Positions 51,838-58,050 of a stretch of DNA of 64,000 nt are shown here, one piece after another. The stretch is from Paenibacillus alvei DSM 29 (GTDB lineage: Bacteria; Bacillota; Bacilli; Paenibacillales; Paenibacillaceae): positions 1-64,000 of the forward strand of contig NZ_AMBZ01000013.1 in the NCBI RefSeq assembly GCF_000293805.1, in the 5' to 3' direction. Numbering within the stretch: position 1 is the stretch's first letter; each line of letters begins with the position of its first letter. Under the pieces are notes generated by a model, which ran no database searches, was not told where the DNA came from, and worked only from the letters and a program-made list of their open reading frames with translations. Made by a program: the position numbers and the translations under genes.

Positions 51838-52516
51838 GCAACGACTGTTACCGGACGGCCGTCCGAACAAGCCAGATAAGCCGATGACACCTGGGTGGCT
51901 GACTATTCACAATACGGACAATGAATCAGCAGGTGCAACGGCAGAAGCGCATTCCCGGTTTATTTTGAATGGCAGCGGTGGAGCACAGAAGAGCTGGCAC
52001 TATACCGTTGACGATAAGGAAATATATCAACATCTTCGCGATAACGAGCAGGGCTGGCATGCAGGGGATGGCAGCGGACCAGGGAATGCATCGTCTATTG
52101 GGATCGAAATATGTATGAATGCTGGATTGGACGAGCAGGCCGCTTGGCGGAATGCTGCTTGGTTGGTTGCAAAACTTGCGAAGAAATACGGCATTCCACT
52201 AATTAAGGTGGTGCCGCATAAACATTGGACAGGGAAGAACTGCCCGAGCCGTATTCTACCCCATTGGAGCGAGTTCATGAATATGGTCGACCGTGAAATG
52301 ATTAGCCTGGACAAGCCGCCGCAGCCTGCACCAAAGCCCGAGCCGACCAAAGACTCGGTAATAATCGAAGTTGACGGCAAACAAGTGAAAGATGGAATCC
52401 TAGTCAACGGCATTTCCTATGCTCCTGTTCGCGCCATTGCTGAAGCATTAGACTTAAAAGTAGGGTGGGATCAGTCAGCTAAGAAAGCAACCCTCACGAA
52501 GGGGGCGACACAGTGA
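51827..52516 (+). CDS. endolysin: N-acetylmuramoyl-L-alanine amidase plus wall-binding-like domain
   Basis: The 229-aa protein starts with an Amidase_2 domain (about 20-160): LTIHNTDNESAGATAEAH (first zinc His), KSWHYTVDDKEIYQHL and VVPHKHWTGKNCPSRI (zinc His and Cys). A Pro-rich linker (PPQPAPKPEPT) leads to a copper-amine-oxidase-like domain (ILVNGISYAPVRAIAEALDL). It cleaves host peptidoglycan at lysis. Coupled to the holin. Confidence 0.9.
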   Translation: MEIKQRLLPDGRPNKPDKPMTPGWLTIHNTDNESAGATAEAHSRFILNGSGGAQKSWHYTVDDKEIYQHLRDNEQGWHAGDGSGPGNASSIGIEICMNAGLDEQAAWRNAAWLVAKLAKKYGIPLIKVVPHKHWTGKNCPSRILPHWSEFMNMVDREMISLDKPPQPAPKPEPTKDSVIIEVDGKQVKDGILVNGISYAPVRAIAEALDLKVGWDQSAKKATLTKGATQ

Positions 52517-53184
52517 GCAAAGCGGTGTACAGCAAATGCACGGCGTCAAATGGCGTCGTGCTCCACTCGTTGAAGTGTAGTCCCAACGATGTGCAGTTAC
52601 GGCCATGCCGGACAAGTATATGCAACCAGAAAATGACCGCCGTAAATGGCGGTTTTTTCGATTTTGCAAGCGGAGCATTGTTGTCGATAGCAGTCCAAAA
52701 CGACAAGCCAGTAAAAGGGAATCGTGGGGCATACGGCTCCGGTTGGTTCAATGCAAAGTATGCCCGAGGCACATTGGTGTGGGACGCTGCTGCACGCCGT
52801 TATAGCATCCAGGTTGTTCGTTCTGCTGGCGAACTGCAGGTGTCCGATCGCAATCGGTATTGGGCACAGGGCGGGATCTCGATGTCGCTACAGGACGATA
52901 GGGGCTGGAAGCAGAGATCTAGCGAACAGAACATGCCGAATATGAGCGGGAAAGCGTTCCGGACTGCACTCGTATATGGATCCAGCTTGAGCCTTTGGAT
53001 GGTCGTCACGAATTCACCCTGTACGGTAGATTCTTTTAGGACGGCCATCAAGCAGAAGATCGGCAGTGGCGCGCTCACAGATGGCATCTTCCTGGATGGA
53101 AGTGGGTCATCACAACTCCGCTACGACTCAGTTAGTCTCCGAGGTGATGGTCGAACGGTTCATTCCATTATCTCAATTATGTGA
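52513..53184 (+). CDS. phosphodiester glycosidase (NAGPA/DUF2233) family protein (223 aa)
   Basis: GTG start overlapping the endolysin stop by 4 nt. The NAGPA-type core is visible: KMTAVNGGFFDFASGALLSI, then LTDGIFLDGSGSSQLRYDSV. Family enzymes cleave sugar phosphodiesters. In a lysis operon the likely target is teichoic acid or another wall polymer (inference). No signal peptide, so it probably relies on the holin for export. Confidence 0.8.
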   Translation: MSKAVYSKCTASNGVVLHSLKCSPNDVQLRPCRTSICNQKMTAVNGGFFDFASGALLSIAVQNDKPVKGNRGAYGSGWFNAKYARGTLVWDAAARRYSIQVVRSAGELQVSDRNRYWAQGGISMSLQDDRGWKQRSSEQNMPNMSGKAFRTALVYGSSLSLWMVVTNSPCTVDSFRTAIKQKIGSGALTDGIFLDGSGSSQLRYDSVSLRGDGRTVHSIISIM

Positions 53185-53215
53185 TATACTGGAAATGTGT
53201 TGGGCTTGCCCACAC

Positions 53216-53258
53216 AAAAACACGAGCTGTATGGGAGGGCATCCCTGCGGCTCGTGTT
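53216..53258. terminator. bidirectional terminator ending the late region
   Basis: AAACACGAGC pairs with GCTCGTGTTT. It lies between the rightward lysis genes and the leftward small-gene cluster. Confidence 0.8.
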
Positions 53259-53264
53259 TGTATA

Positions 53265-53480
53265 TCAATCCTCTATTCTTATCAAACGTCCTTGATCCGC
53301 CATATCCTTCAATTCACCAAGCGACCGACTCATTCGATTCGCTTGACGATTCAAGATCGTAAAATGATTAAGAATCTGCCTAGCTTCATCAAGCGGAATT
53401 TCTACAGTTTCAGACCCTTTGCTTTTGGAGACTTCAATTAATGCTTTTAATTTCTCGATAGATCCATCAGGATTAAACAT
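53265..53480 (-). CDS. small coiled-coil protein (71 aa)
   Basis: ATG 53480 is preferred to 53552 because AAAAGGAGGGG precedes it. The product (NPDGSIEKLKALIEVSKSKG, RQANRMSRSLGELKDMADQG) is helical. It is the last of a short leftward gene cluster. No family recognised. Confidence 0.55.
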   Translation of the reverse strand: MFNPDGSIEKLKALIEVSKSKGSETVEIPLDEARQILNHFTILNRQANRMSRSLGELKDMADQGRLIRIED

Positions 53481-53564
53481 TATGTTCCCCTCCTTTTTAT
53501 AAATTAAGATTAGTATACAATGTTGTTCGTATATAAACCAATAGATGGGCAAAAGCCCCTCATG

Positions 53565-53660
53565 TCACTTGCTGAGAAGTACCAGGAGAATGACCACACT
53601 AAGCAGTGTATCTACGAACTGATAAATAACTTTGATATCACTTACTTCCTTCTTGTCCAC
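53565..53660 (-). CDS. tiny membrane peptide (31 aa)
   Basis: GTG 53660 follows GAAGGAGG. MDKKEVSDIKVIYQFVDTLL and SVVILLVLLSK give a charged head and one TM helix. It may be a phage holin-like peptide or type I toxin (inference from form). Confidence 0.5.
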   Translation of the reverse strand: MDKKEVSDIKVIYQFVDTLLSVVILLVLLSK

Positions 53661-53682
53661 GGTAAAACCTCCTTCAGGATAT

Positions 53683-53769
53683 TTACCTACGGTTACGTTG
53701 GGCCCTAATCAGCCCGGCGATACTAAGAACCAATGCCCCAATGATGAGTACCCAGACGATGAAATTCAT
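53683..53769 (-). CDS. tiny membrane peptide (28 aa)
   Basis: ATG 53769 follows GCAGGAGG. MNFIVWVLIIGALVLSIAGL then IRAQRNRR is one TM helix with a basic tail, the usual shape of type I toxins and small holin-like proteins. Confidence 0.55.
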   Translation of the reverse strand: MNFIVWVLIIGALVLSIAGLIRAQRNRR

Positions 53770-53864
53770 AGCTTGTCCATCCTCCTGCACATATTGATCT
53801 GGGGCGAGGACGATGTTAAGATTGGGAGGAAGGAGGCCGTTCGCTACAACGACCTCCCAAGGTA

Positions 53865-53984
53865 CTAACGTTTGCGCTGGCCGCGCCGTTTAGTGCCTTT
53901 TTTCTTTTTACGGCTTTGCTTCAAAATTAGATACGCAGTAATGCTCTGGATGATTGCCGTAATAAGCTGCACCCAATCTTTCAC
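53865..53984 (-). CDS. tiny membrane peptide (39 aa)
   Basis: GTG 53984 with GAGG just upstream. KDWVQLITAIIQSITAYLIL is a hydrophobic or amphipathic helix, followed by a very basic tail (KQSRKKKKGTKRRGQRKR). First gene of the leftward cluster. Confidence 0.5.
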   Translation of the reverse strand: MKDWVQLITAIIQSITAYLILKQSRKKKKGTKRRGQRKR

Positions 53985-54012
53985 CTATCCTCACCCCTCC
54001 ACGATAAACATA

Positions 54013-54104
54013 TTTCGTTAAACGTTTATCGTTAATACTAGTATATAACGAATTTCGTTAATAGTCAATGGGTTTATCTTGATTCGTTAAACTTTATTTG
54101 TTAA
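54013..54104. promoter_or_regulatory. repeated TTCGTTAA operators upstream of the XRE gene
   Basis: TTTCGTTAA or close variants occur at 54013-54021, 54027-54034, 54053-54061, 54083-54090 and 54097-54104 (TTTGTTAA). They lie in the divergent gap between the leftward membrane-peptide cluster and the rightward XRE gene, so one regulator could control both. Confidence 0.55.
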
Positions 54105-54117
54105 TGTTGTTATAGAG

Positions 54118-54345
54118 GTGGCGAACATGATAAGACTAATAATTGATAAAAAGTTAAAAGAATTAGGGTGGTCTAATTATAAACTTCATCAGCTTACAGG
54201 TATTAGACCCAATACAATAAACGATCTTGTGGATAATAAAGCGAAAGCTTGGTCACCCGAAAACCTTACAAAGATATACAAGGCATTAAACTTGGAATCT
54301 ATAGATGATTTATTGGAATACGTTGAAGAAGAGCCAAAGGAATAG
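54118..54345 (+). CDS. XRE-family HTH regulator (75 aa)
   Basis: The product is a single CI/Cro-like HTH (IRLIIDKKLKELGWSNYKLH, TGIRPNTINDLVDN) with an acidic tail (LLEYVEEEPKE). AGAGGTGG precedes the start; ATG 54127 is also possible. It likely binds the TTCGTTAA repeats just upstream and represses the leftward membrane-peptide genes and itself. Confidence 0.75.
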   Translation: MANMIRLIIDKKLKELGWSNYKLHQLTGIRPNTINDLVDNKAKAWSPENLTKIYKALNLESIDDLLEYVEEEPKE

Positions 54346-54364
54346 TTCCTTGGCTCTTTATTGT
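54331..54364 (+). terminator. intrinsic terminator overlapping the XRE stop
   Basis: GAGCCAAAGGAA pairs with TTCCTTGGCTC (one bulge), followed by a T-rich tail. Confidence 0.7.
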
Positions 54365-54404
54365 TTTGATATTTACAAACGCTCCCGTTGTTCGTCAATG
54401 TAGT

Positions 54405-54510
54405 TGGCTATGCTTTTGCAACCGTTCTACAATAATGCATTGTTTTTTGCAACCGCGCTATCTTGTCAAAATCGATGTAAATTATTCTAAAATTATTCCT
54501 GTGTTGAACA
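54405..54510 (+). promoter_or_regulatory. non-coding element, copy 2 (related to 440-520)
   Basis: TTTTGCAACC (54414-54423), TTTTTTGCAACC (54443-54454) and TTGTCAAAATC-N2-TGTAAA (54463-54480) repeat the order and spacing of the element at 440-520. It lies upstream of the small gene at 54564. TTGTCAAAA resembles a Spo0A box (TTGTCGAA), but the regulator is unknown. Confidence 0.45.
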
Positions 54511-54563
54511 AAAGATGATTATTAATTTATAATAAGAACAAATGTTCTGCGTGGGGTGATGTT

Positions 54564-54746
54564 ATGAAGGATTGGCGGGAAGAAATGCAATGGACTCTGC
54601 CAACTCAAAAGACAATTGAACCAGTGCAGCCCTATTTGTGCAACTGCAAAGCTGCTATGAAGGGTAAATGGGTGGATGGAGTGTACATGTGTATACGCTG
54701 CCAAAAACCAGTCTATGACACAATGCGATCGTCATCGAAGAAGTAA
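54564..54746 (+). CDS. small zinc-ribbon-like protein (60 aa)
   Basis: GGGGTGATG precedes the ATG. LCNCKAAMKGKWVDGVYMCI then RCQKPVY holds CNC...CIRC cysteine pairs of a small zinc ribbon. It is a single gene ended by a terminator. No named family. Confidence 0.55.
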   Translation: MKDWREEMQWTLPTQKTIEPVQPYLCNCKAAMKGKWVDGVYMCIRCQKPVYDTMRSSSKK

Positions 54747-54777
54747 AGCCCCGGATTTTAGTCCGAGGCTTTTTTTC
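54747..54777 (+). terminator. intrinsic terminator
   Basis: AGCCCCGGA-TTTTAG-TCCGAGGCT followed by T7. Confidence 0.85.
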
Positions 54778-54791
54778 ATTCAACCTAATAG

Positions 54792-54797
54792 TATAAT
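54792..54797 (+). promoter_or_regulatory. -10 of the agr-like operon promoter
   Basis: A consensus TATAAT lies about 45 nt upstream of the first start. No good -35 is present where it should be, as the terminator T run fills that place, so the promoter may need an activator such as the LytTR protein (inference). Confidence 0.5.
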
Positions 54798-54841
54798 GGG
54801 ATAGTATGAATGTCACATTTTAATGAACGAGGTGTAGTAAT

Positions 54842-55513
54842 TTGGACTCAACATCAACATCAATTTATATATTCCTAGGAGGGATGGACGCGTTTGCAGC
54901 TTTCGTATTAATTTTAAAGCTCTACAGGCTTCCACTAAGGGAATATATAAAAGAACTAGGCATCATGTCCGTCTTTATTGCTATAGTTTCATATTTTATG
55001 AGAATTGTTTTAGACGTGCCGGTCATGGATTTACCGCTGCAACTATTACTTTTTACGTTATTTATTCGGTACGTGATGATGGTAAAACTTTTTTATAGTG
55101 GAATAATTACAGCATTAGGTCTAGGCGGTTATCTGTTAATCCAACTTCTTATTTACATAGCATTTACTTCTATTGGTGTAAATCAACAATTTGCATTGCA
55201 AAGTACAGGGATGACCGTCAATATTTTTCAGATTACGGCAATCGTATCAGCCTACTTGATAGGATATATCTTAAAGAAATTTAATCTCGGATTTTCTTTT
55301 ATAATTCGCCCTCCACATGATTTTAGTGTGAAGGAAGACTATTCGACGTCCAGAAATAAAGCACTATTGTTCTGGTCGTTAGCCACTATGGTTGTGCTGT
55401 CGATCTCATTAACTGCACTATTTCACATGAAGATTGAATATGTTATTCCGCTGTTATTGATCACATTCGGTGCGCTCTATATGCAGTCACGCAGAAGGGA
55501 TATTGAAGATTAA
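54842..55513 (+). CDS. agr-locus multi-TM protein without kinase domain (223 aa)
   Basis: TTG start after GAGGTG. About six hydrophobic segments (YIFLGGMDAFAAFVLILKL, LGIMSVFIAIVSYFMRIVL, LLLFTLFIRYVMMVKLFYSG and others) end in a short cytoplasmic tail (MQSRRRDIED). Size and layout fit the sensor half of AgrC, but there is no His-kinase or ATPase domain. It overlaps agrB by 1 nt (TAATG). Either an AgrC-like receptor or a membrane inhibitor as in LytTR regulatory systems. Confidence 0.6.
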   Translation: MDSTSTSIYIFLGGMDAFAAFVLILKLYRLPLREYIKELGIMSVFIAIVSYFMRIVLDVPVMDLPLQLLLFTLFIRYVMMVKLFYSGIITALGLGGYLLIQLLIYIAFTSIGVNQQFALQSTGMTVNIFQITAIVSAYLIGYILKKFNLGFSFIIRPPHDFSVKEDYSTSRNKALLFWSLATMVVLSISLTALFHMKIEYVIPLLLITFGALYMQSRRRDIED

Positions 55514-56037
55514 TGATAGAAAGATGGGCGAATTATATGGCTCTCAGGATCAAGGCAGCAGATCCAGAAGGTCAAACGAGTGTAGAAGTAATGGAATATG
55601 GATTAGGTGTATATCTGAATTTTTTCGTTACTGTAATACTTAGTTGTTTGGGTGGATGGGTAACAGGAGAAATAATTAATACGCTGATCGCTGCTGCAGC
55701 ATTCGGAATTCTTAGGTATTTTTCTGGCGGAGTACACATGAAATCACTAACGGCCTGTGCTATTGTATCAGCATTAATTTTTACATTGATACCGCACATT
55801 GAACTATCTGCGTCAATAGTGCTAATATTAAACACTGTGGCAGTCGGTATTTTTCTGATATGTGCCCCGAATACGTACGAAGAATTAGCAAGGCCATTAT
55901 TGTCAAATACGGTTTCGAAGATACTAGCCGTAATAATTGTCTTGTTTAATTTCATTATCGTATCCCCTGTACTTGCATTAGTGTTCATGGTCCAGGGAAT
56001 ACTTATACTACCTTGGAAAGGGGGACGCAAACTATGA
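55513..56037 (+). CDS. agrB: AgrB-family peptide-processing membrane protease (174 aa)
   Basis: The family active-site segment RYFSGGVHMKSLTAC is complete, with the catalytic His and, seven residues on, the Cys. Four to six TM segments surround it. AgrB cleaves the C-terminal tail of AgrD and forms the thiolactone. The stop overlaps the start of the AgrD-like gene (ATGA). Confidence 0.9.
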   Translation: MIERWANYMALRIKAADPEGQTSVEVMEYGLGVYLNFFVTVILSCLGGWVTGEIINTLIAAAAFGILRYFSGGVHMKSLTACAIVSALIFTLIPHIELSASIVLILNTVAVGIFLICAPNTYEELARPLLSNTVSKILAVIIVLFNFIIVSPVLALVFMVQGILILPWKGGRKL

Positions 56038-56162
56038 AACAACAGACAGCTCGACGTATAGCCGACTTTTTACTCGCGAGTGCTAAGTTGTCCGCGCGTA
56101 ATAAGAAGACATTTATCGGTGCAAAAGAATTGCCTGCCGAACTAAAAGACAGCAAGAAGTAG
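56034..56162 (+). CDS. AgrD-like pro-peptide without cysteine (42 aa)
   Basis: ATG 56034 overlaps the agrB stop. The peptide has an amphipathic N-terminal helix (QQTARRIADFLLASAKLSA), a short core (RNKKTFIGAK) and a charged tail ELPAELKDSKK like the conserved P-x-E-L tail of AgrD. There is no Cys for a thiolactone ring; the nearest hydroxyl residues are Thr in KTFIG and Ser in LSAR. It is too short for standard ORF thresholds. Identity rests on position, length and tail. Confidence 0.65.
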   Translation: MKQQTARRIADFLLASAKLSARNKKTFIGAKELPAELKDSKK

Positions 56163-56173
56163 GTAACGCAGGT

Positions 56174-56539
56174 ATGGAGGATAATGTAGAAATTTTGGGG
56201 ATGCGCGTCATTGATGACAAAGTTACTACTGAATATGGCTTCTTTAAACCAAAAGAAATATTCTTCATTGATGTGTTCCAACCGAAATCAAATTATTTTG
56301 TTCCCCGATTTCATACAAAAAAAGGGGAGTTTACGGTTTTTTTGACACTTGAATCATGTAAAGTGACTTTTAAACATTTAACAAAACTTGATAGCGGCAA
56401 CTTAGTGGATATTGATCAAATTACATATGTGACTGAATCTCCATTTGCGATCACAGCTTACTTTCCAACAGGTACTAAAACCGCTAACGTTTCAAGGGTA
56501 AAGAGAAAATATATAGAGCACTTAATTAAGAAGACCTGA
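56174..56539 (+). CDS. stand-alone LytTR-type DNA-binding protein (121 aa)
   Basis: The whole chain fits a LytTR domain with no receiver domain: FFKPKEIFFIDVFQ, RFHTKKGEFTVFLTLESCK, FKHLTKLDSGNLVDIDQITY, then SRVKRKYIEHLI. LytTR domains bind pairs of direct repeats; AgrA, the usual agr regulator, has one. It follows the AgrD-like gene by 11 bp and ends the operon. Likely targets are its own promoter and the palindrome-rich region just downstream (inference). Confidence 0.7.
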   Translation: MEDNVEILGMRVIDDKVTTEYGFFKPKEIFFIDVFQPKSNYFVPRFHTKKGEFTVFLTLESCKVTFKHLTKLDSGNLVDIDQITYVTESPFAITAYFPTGTKTANVSRVKRKYIEHLIKKT

Positions 56540-56556
56540 GGGTCTTCTTTTTTTGT
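56529..56556 (+). terminator. terminator of the agr-like operon
   Basis: AAGAAGACC-TGA-GGGTCTTCTT followed by a T run. Confidence 0.85.
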
Positions 56557-56571
56557 GTAAATAAACATCAT

Positions 56572-56696
56572 ACACCGGGTGTTGAAGTAATGTAAAGATA
56601 AATTGATACTAGTATCAATTTATGAATGAGGTTCGACTAGATTCGACAGTGAGAAAAATAACCATGTGCTATCATTTTTTTCACAAGGTGTACACC
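56572..56696. promoter_or_regulatory. palindrome-rich control region before the last prophage gene
   Basis: It holds ACACCGGGTGT (56572-56582), a perfect 26-bp palindrome with half-site ATAAATTGATACT (56598-56623), a TTCGAC direct repeat (56632 and 56642, 10-bp period) and GGTGTACACC (56687-56696). They lie between the LytTR gene and the gene at 56742. The related ACACC/GGTGT sites may bind one protein. Confidence 0.55.
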
Positions 56697-56741
56697 CTGT
56701 AACAAAATAAGATGATACAGAAGATGAGGGAGGACACAGAA

Positions 56742-56966
56742 ATGTCGAAACGCTCCGAAACTAAAAACAATGAACGAACCTCAAATATTCAATACAGAGA
56801 TGAAGTCAAACAACAAGAAAGAGAAAGAGAAAAGTTTTATGCGTTGTTCAATATTTTTGTCCACGAAATTAAACATGTAAATCCAGAACTTTTTCCATCA
56901 TGTCTTGAAATTGAAGCAATGATGAATGAAGCATTCGAAGACATCGAAAAACATAACTGCATTTGA
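56742..56966 (+). CDS. small phage protein next to attR (74 aa)
   Basis: ATG 56742 follows GAGGGAGG. The product is charged and helical (RSETKNNERTSNIQYRDEVK, FYALFNIFVHEIKHVNPELF, MMNEAFEDIEKHNCI). No family recognised. It is the last prophage gene and the nearest target of the regulatory region at 56572-56696, so it may be the output of the agr-like locus (inference). Confidence 0.5.
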   Translation: MSKRSETKNNERTSNIQYRDEVKQQEREREKFYALFNIFVHEIKHVNPELFPSCLEIEAMMNEAFEDIEKHNCI

Positions 56967-56969
56967 AAG

Positions 56970-56990
56970 TTAGTCCCCATTTAGTCCCCA
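56970..56990 (+). repeat. integrase arm-type sites, right end (two copies)
   Basis: TTAGTCCCCA at 56970-56979 and 56981-56990, same orientation and sequence as the three copies by attL. Confidence 0.65.
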
Positions 56991-57058
56991 ATCATTGCTT
57001 TTAGAGGAAATCACCATTCTGAGAATAATGGATTAATTCTTTATATATAAGGTATTAA

Positions 57059-57107
57059 GGCAAATTAAAACGGGCGCCCTATTGCTAGGACGCCCTCATG
57101 GGAGAGG
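57059..57107. repeat. attR core, 49-bp direct repeat
   Basis: Identical to 13348-13396 over 49 bp; the flanking bases differ. Confidence 0.9.
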
Positions 57108-57334
57108 AGAAACCGGACGAAGAGCTTATGGGGAAACGTAAGTCTTCTCCGCGGTTGTCTACGACATTCGATGATGTCGATACTTTAATGATTGCCCGAT
57201 TGGTCAGAAATATACATGCCATAAAAATATTTGTGGAGCTCGATAAATGATGCCGCTTTCTCACATCCTATATTAAAACAGATTTGTCCAGTTGTGTTAG
57301 CGCAACTTTGGTGAACAAGTAGGAGGAGATCTAA

Positions 57335-57919
57335 ATGAGGCATCTGATTATATACGCGCATCCCAATCCGAACAGCTTCAATCATGCGATTATGGAAATC
57401 GTCCAAGCTGAGCTTGAAGATCAAGGGCATGCGGCATTAGTTCGCAATTTGTATGAAATGGAGTTCAATCCAGTGCTGTCTGCCAAGGATTTCGAACTGT
57501 TCGGGCAGCATAAGCTGCCTTCAGATATTGAGGAGGAGCAGGGACATGTTGCGTGGGCGGATCATATGATCATGGTTTACCCAATCTGGTGGGCAAGCAT
57601 GCCTGCCATTATGAAGGGGTACATTGACCGTGTATTTTCTTATGGATTCGCTTATCGATATGGCGCGGACGGCATCGAGAAGCTGTTGAAAGGAAAGTCT
57701 GCACTGCTGCTGTCCACGCATGGAAATTCGCATGAGCAGTATGAGCAGAGCGGGATGTATGAGTCGATGCAGCAAACGACGGATAATGGAATATTTGAAT
57801 TTGTGGGAATGAAGGTGCTCGCTCATCGTTTTTTTGCCTCAGTAACGACTATTGATGAAGAAGCTCGCAGGCAAATGCTAATAAGCGTGAGGGAGCTGCT
57901 GCAAAAGCTGCACAAATAA
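57335..57919 (+). CDS. NAD(P)H:quinone oxidoreductase, flavodoxin-2 family (194 aa)
   Basis: TAGGAGG precedes the ATG. A Flavodoxin_2-type flavoprotein: HLIIYAHPNPNSFNHAIMEI (FMN/FAD phosphate loop), HMIMVYPIWWASMPAIMKGY, IDRVFSYGFAYRYG, LLLSTHGNSHEQYEQSGMY. Relatives (YwrO, KefF type) reduce quinones or nitro-compounds with NAD(P)H. First host gene after attR. Confidence 0.85.
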   Translation: MRHLIIYAHPNPNSFNHAIMEIVQAELEDQGHAALVRNLYEMEFNPVLSAKDFELFGQHKLPSDIEEEQGHVAWADHMIMVYPIWWASMPAIMKGYIDRVFSYGFAYRYGADGIEKLLKGKSALLLSTHGNSHEQYEQSGMYESMQQTTDNGIFEFVGMKVLAHRFFASVTTIDEEARRQMLISVRELLQKLHK

Positions 57920-58011
57920 GGGAAGCTGCAAATAAGGACGGAGAGTTCTGCTCATTTGAGTGAAAGAATTTAGAAAGAAAAGAAACAGAAAGACATAATT
58001 AGGAAGAAGAC

Positions 58012-58050
58012 ACTCCTTATCGGACGCGGCCCCCCTGGTAAGGAGTTTTT
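58012..58050 (+). terminator. intrinsic terminator
   Basis: ACTCCTTA pairs with TAAGGAGT, followed by T5. Confidence 0.7.

Larger units (their letters stand above)
13348..57107. mobile_element. intact-looking temperate prophage, ~43.8 kb, podovirus-like
   Basis: It is bounded by a 49-bp perfect direct repeat (13348-13396 and 57059-57107). In order come integrase, repressor/Cro switch, antirepressor, Abi gene, recombination and replication genes, methyltransferase, late regulator, terminase, portal, scaffold, capsid, tail/ejection proteins, lysis genes, small membrane peptides, and an agr-like locus. Arm-type integrase sites lie inside both ends. Several genes have single-base frameshifts, so viability is uncertain. 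Confidence 0.9.

Noticed and set aside
53632-53868. 78-aa plus-strand ORF (and 53520-53708)
   Set aside because: No ribosome site and antisense to three leftward peptides, each with a strong ribosome site and hydrophobic helix.
57098-57250. 50-codon plus-strand ORF starting inside attR (MGEEKPDEELMGKRKSS)
   Set aside because: Its start lies in the att core without a ribosome site, it has no recognised family, and the minus strand looks more like a small RNA. Not enough to call a gene.
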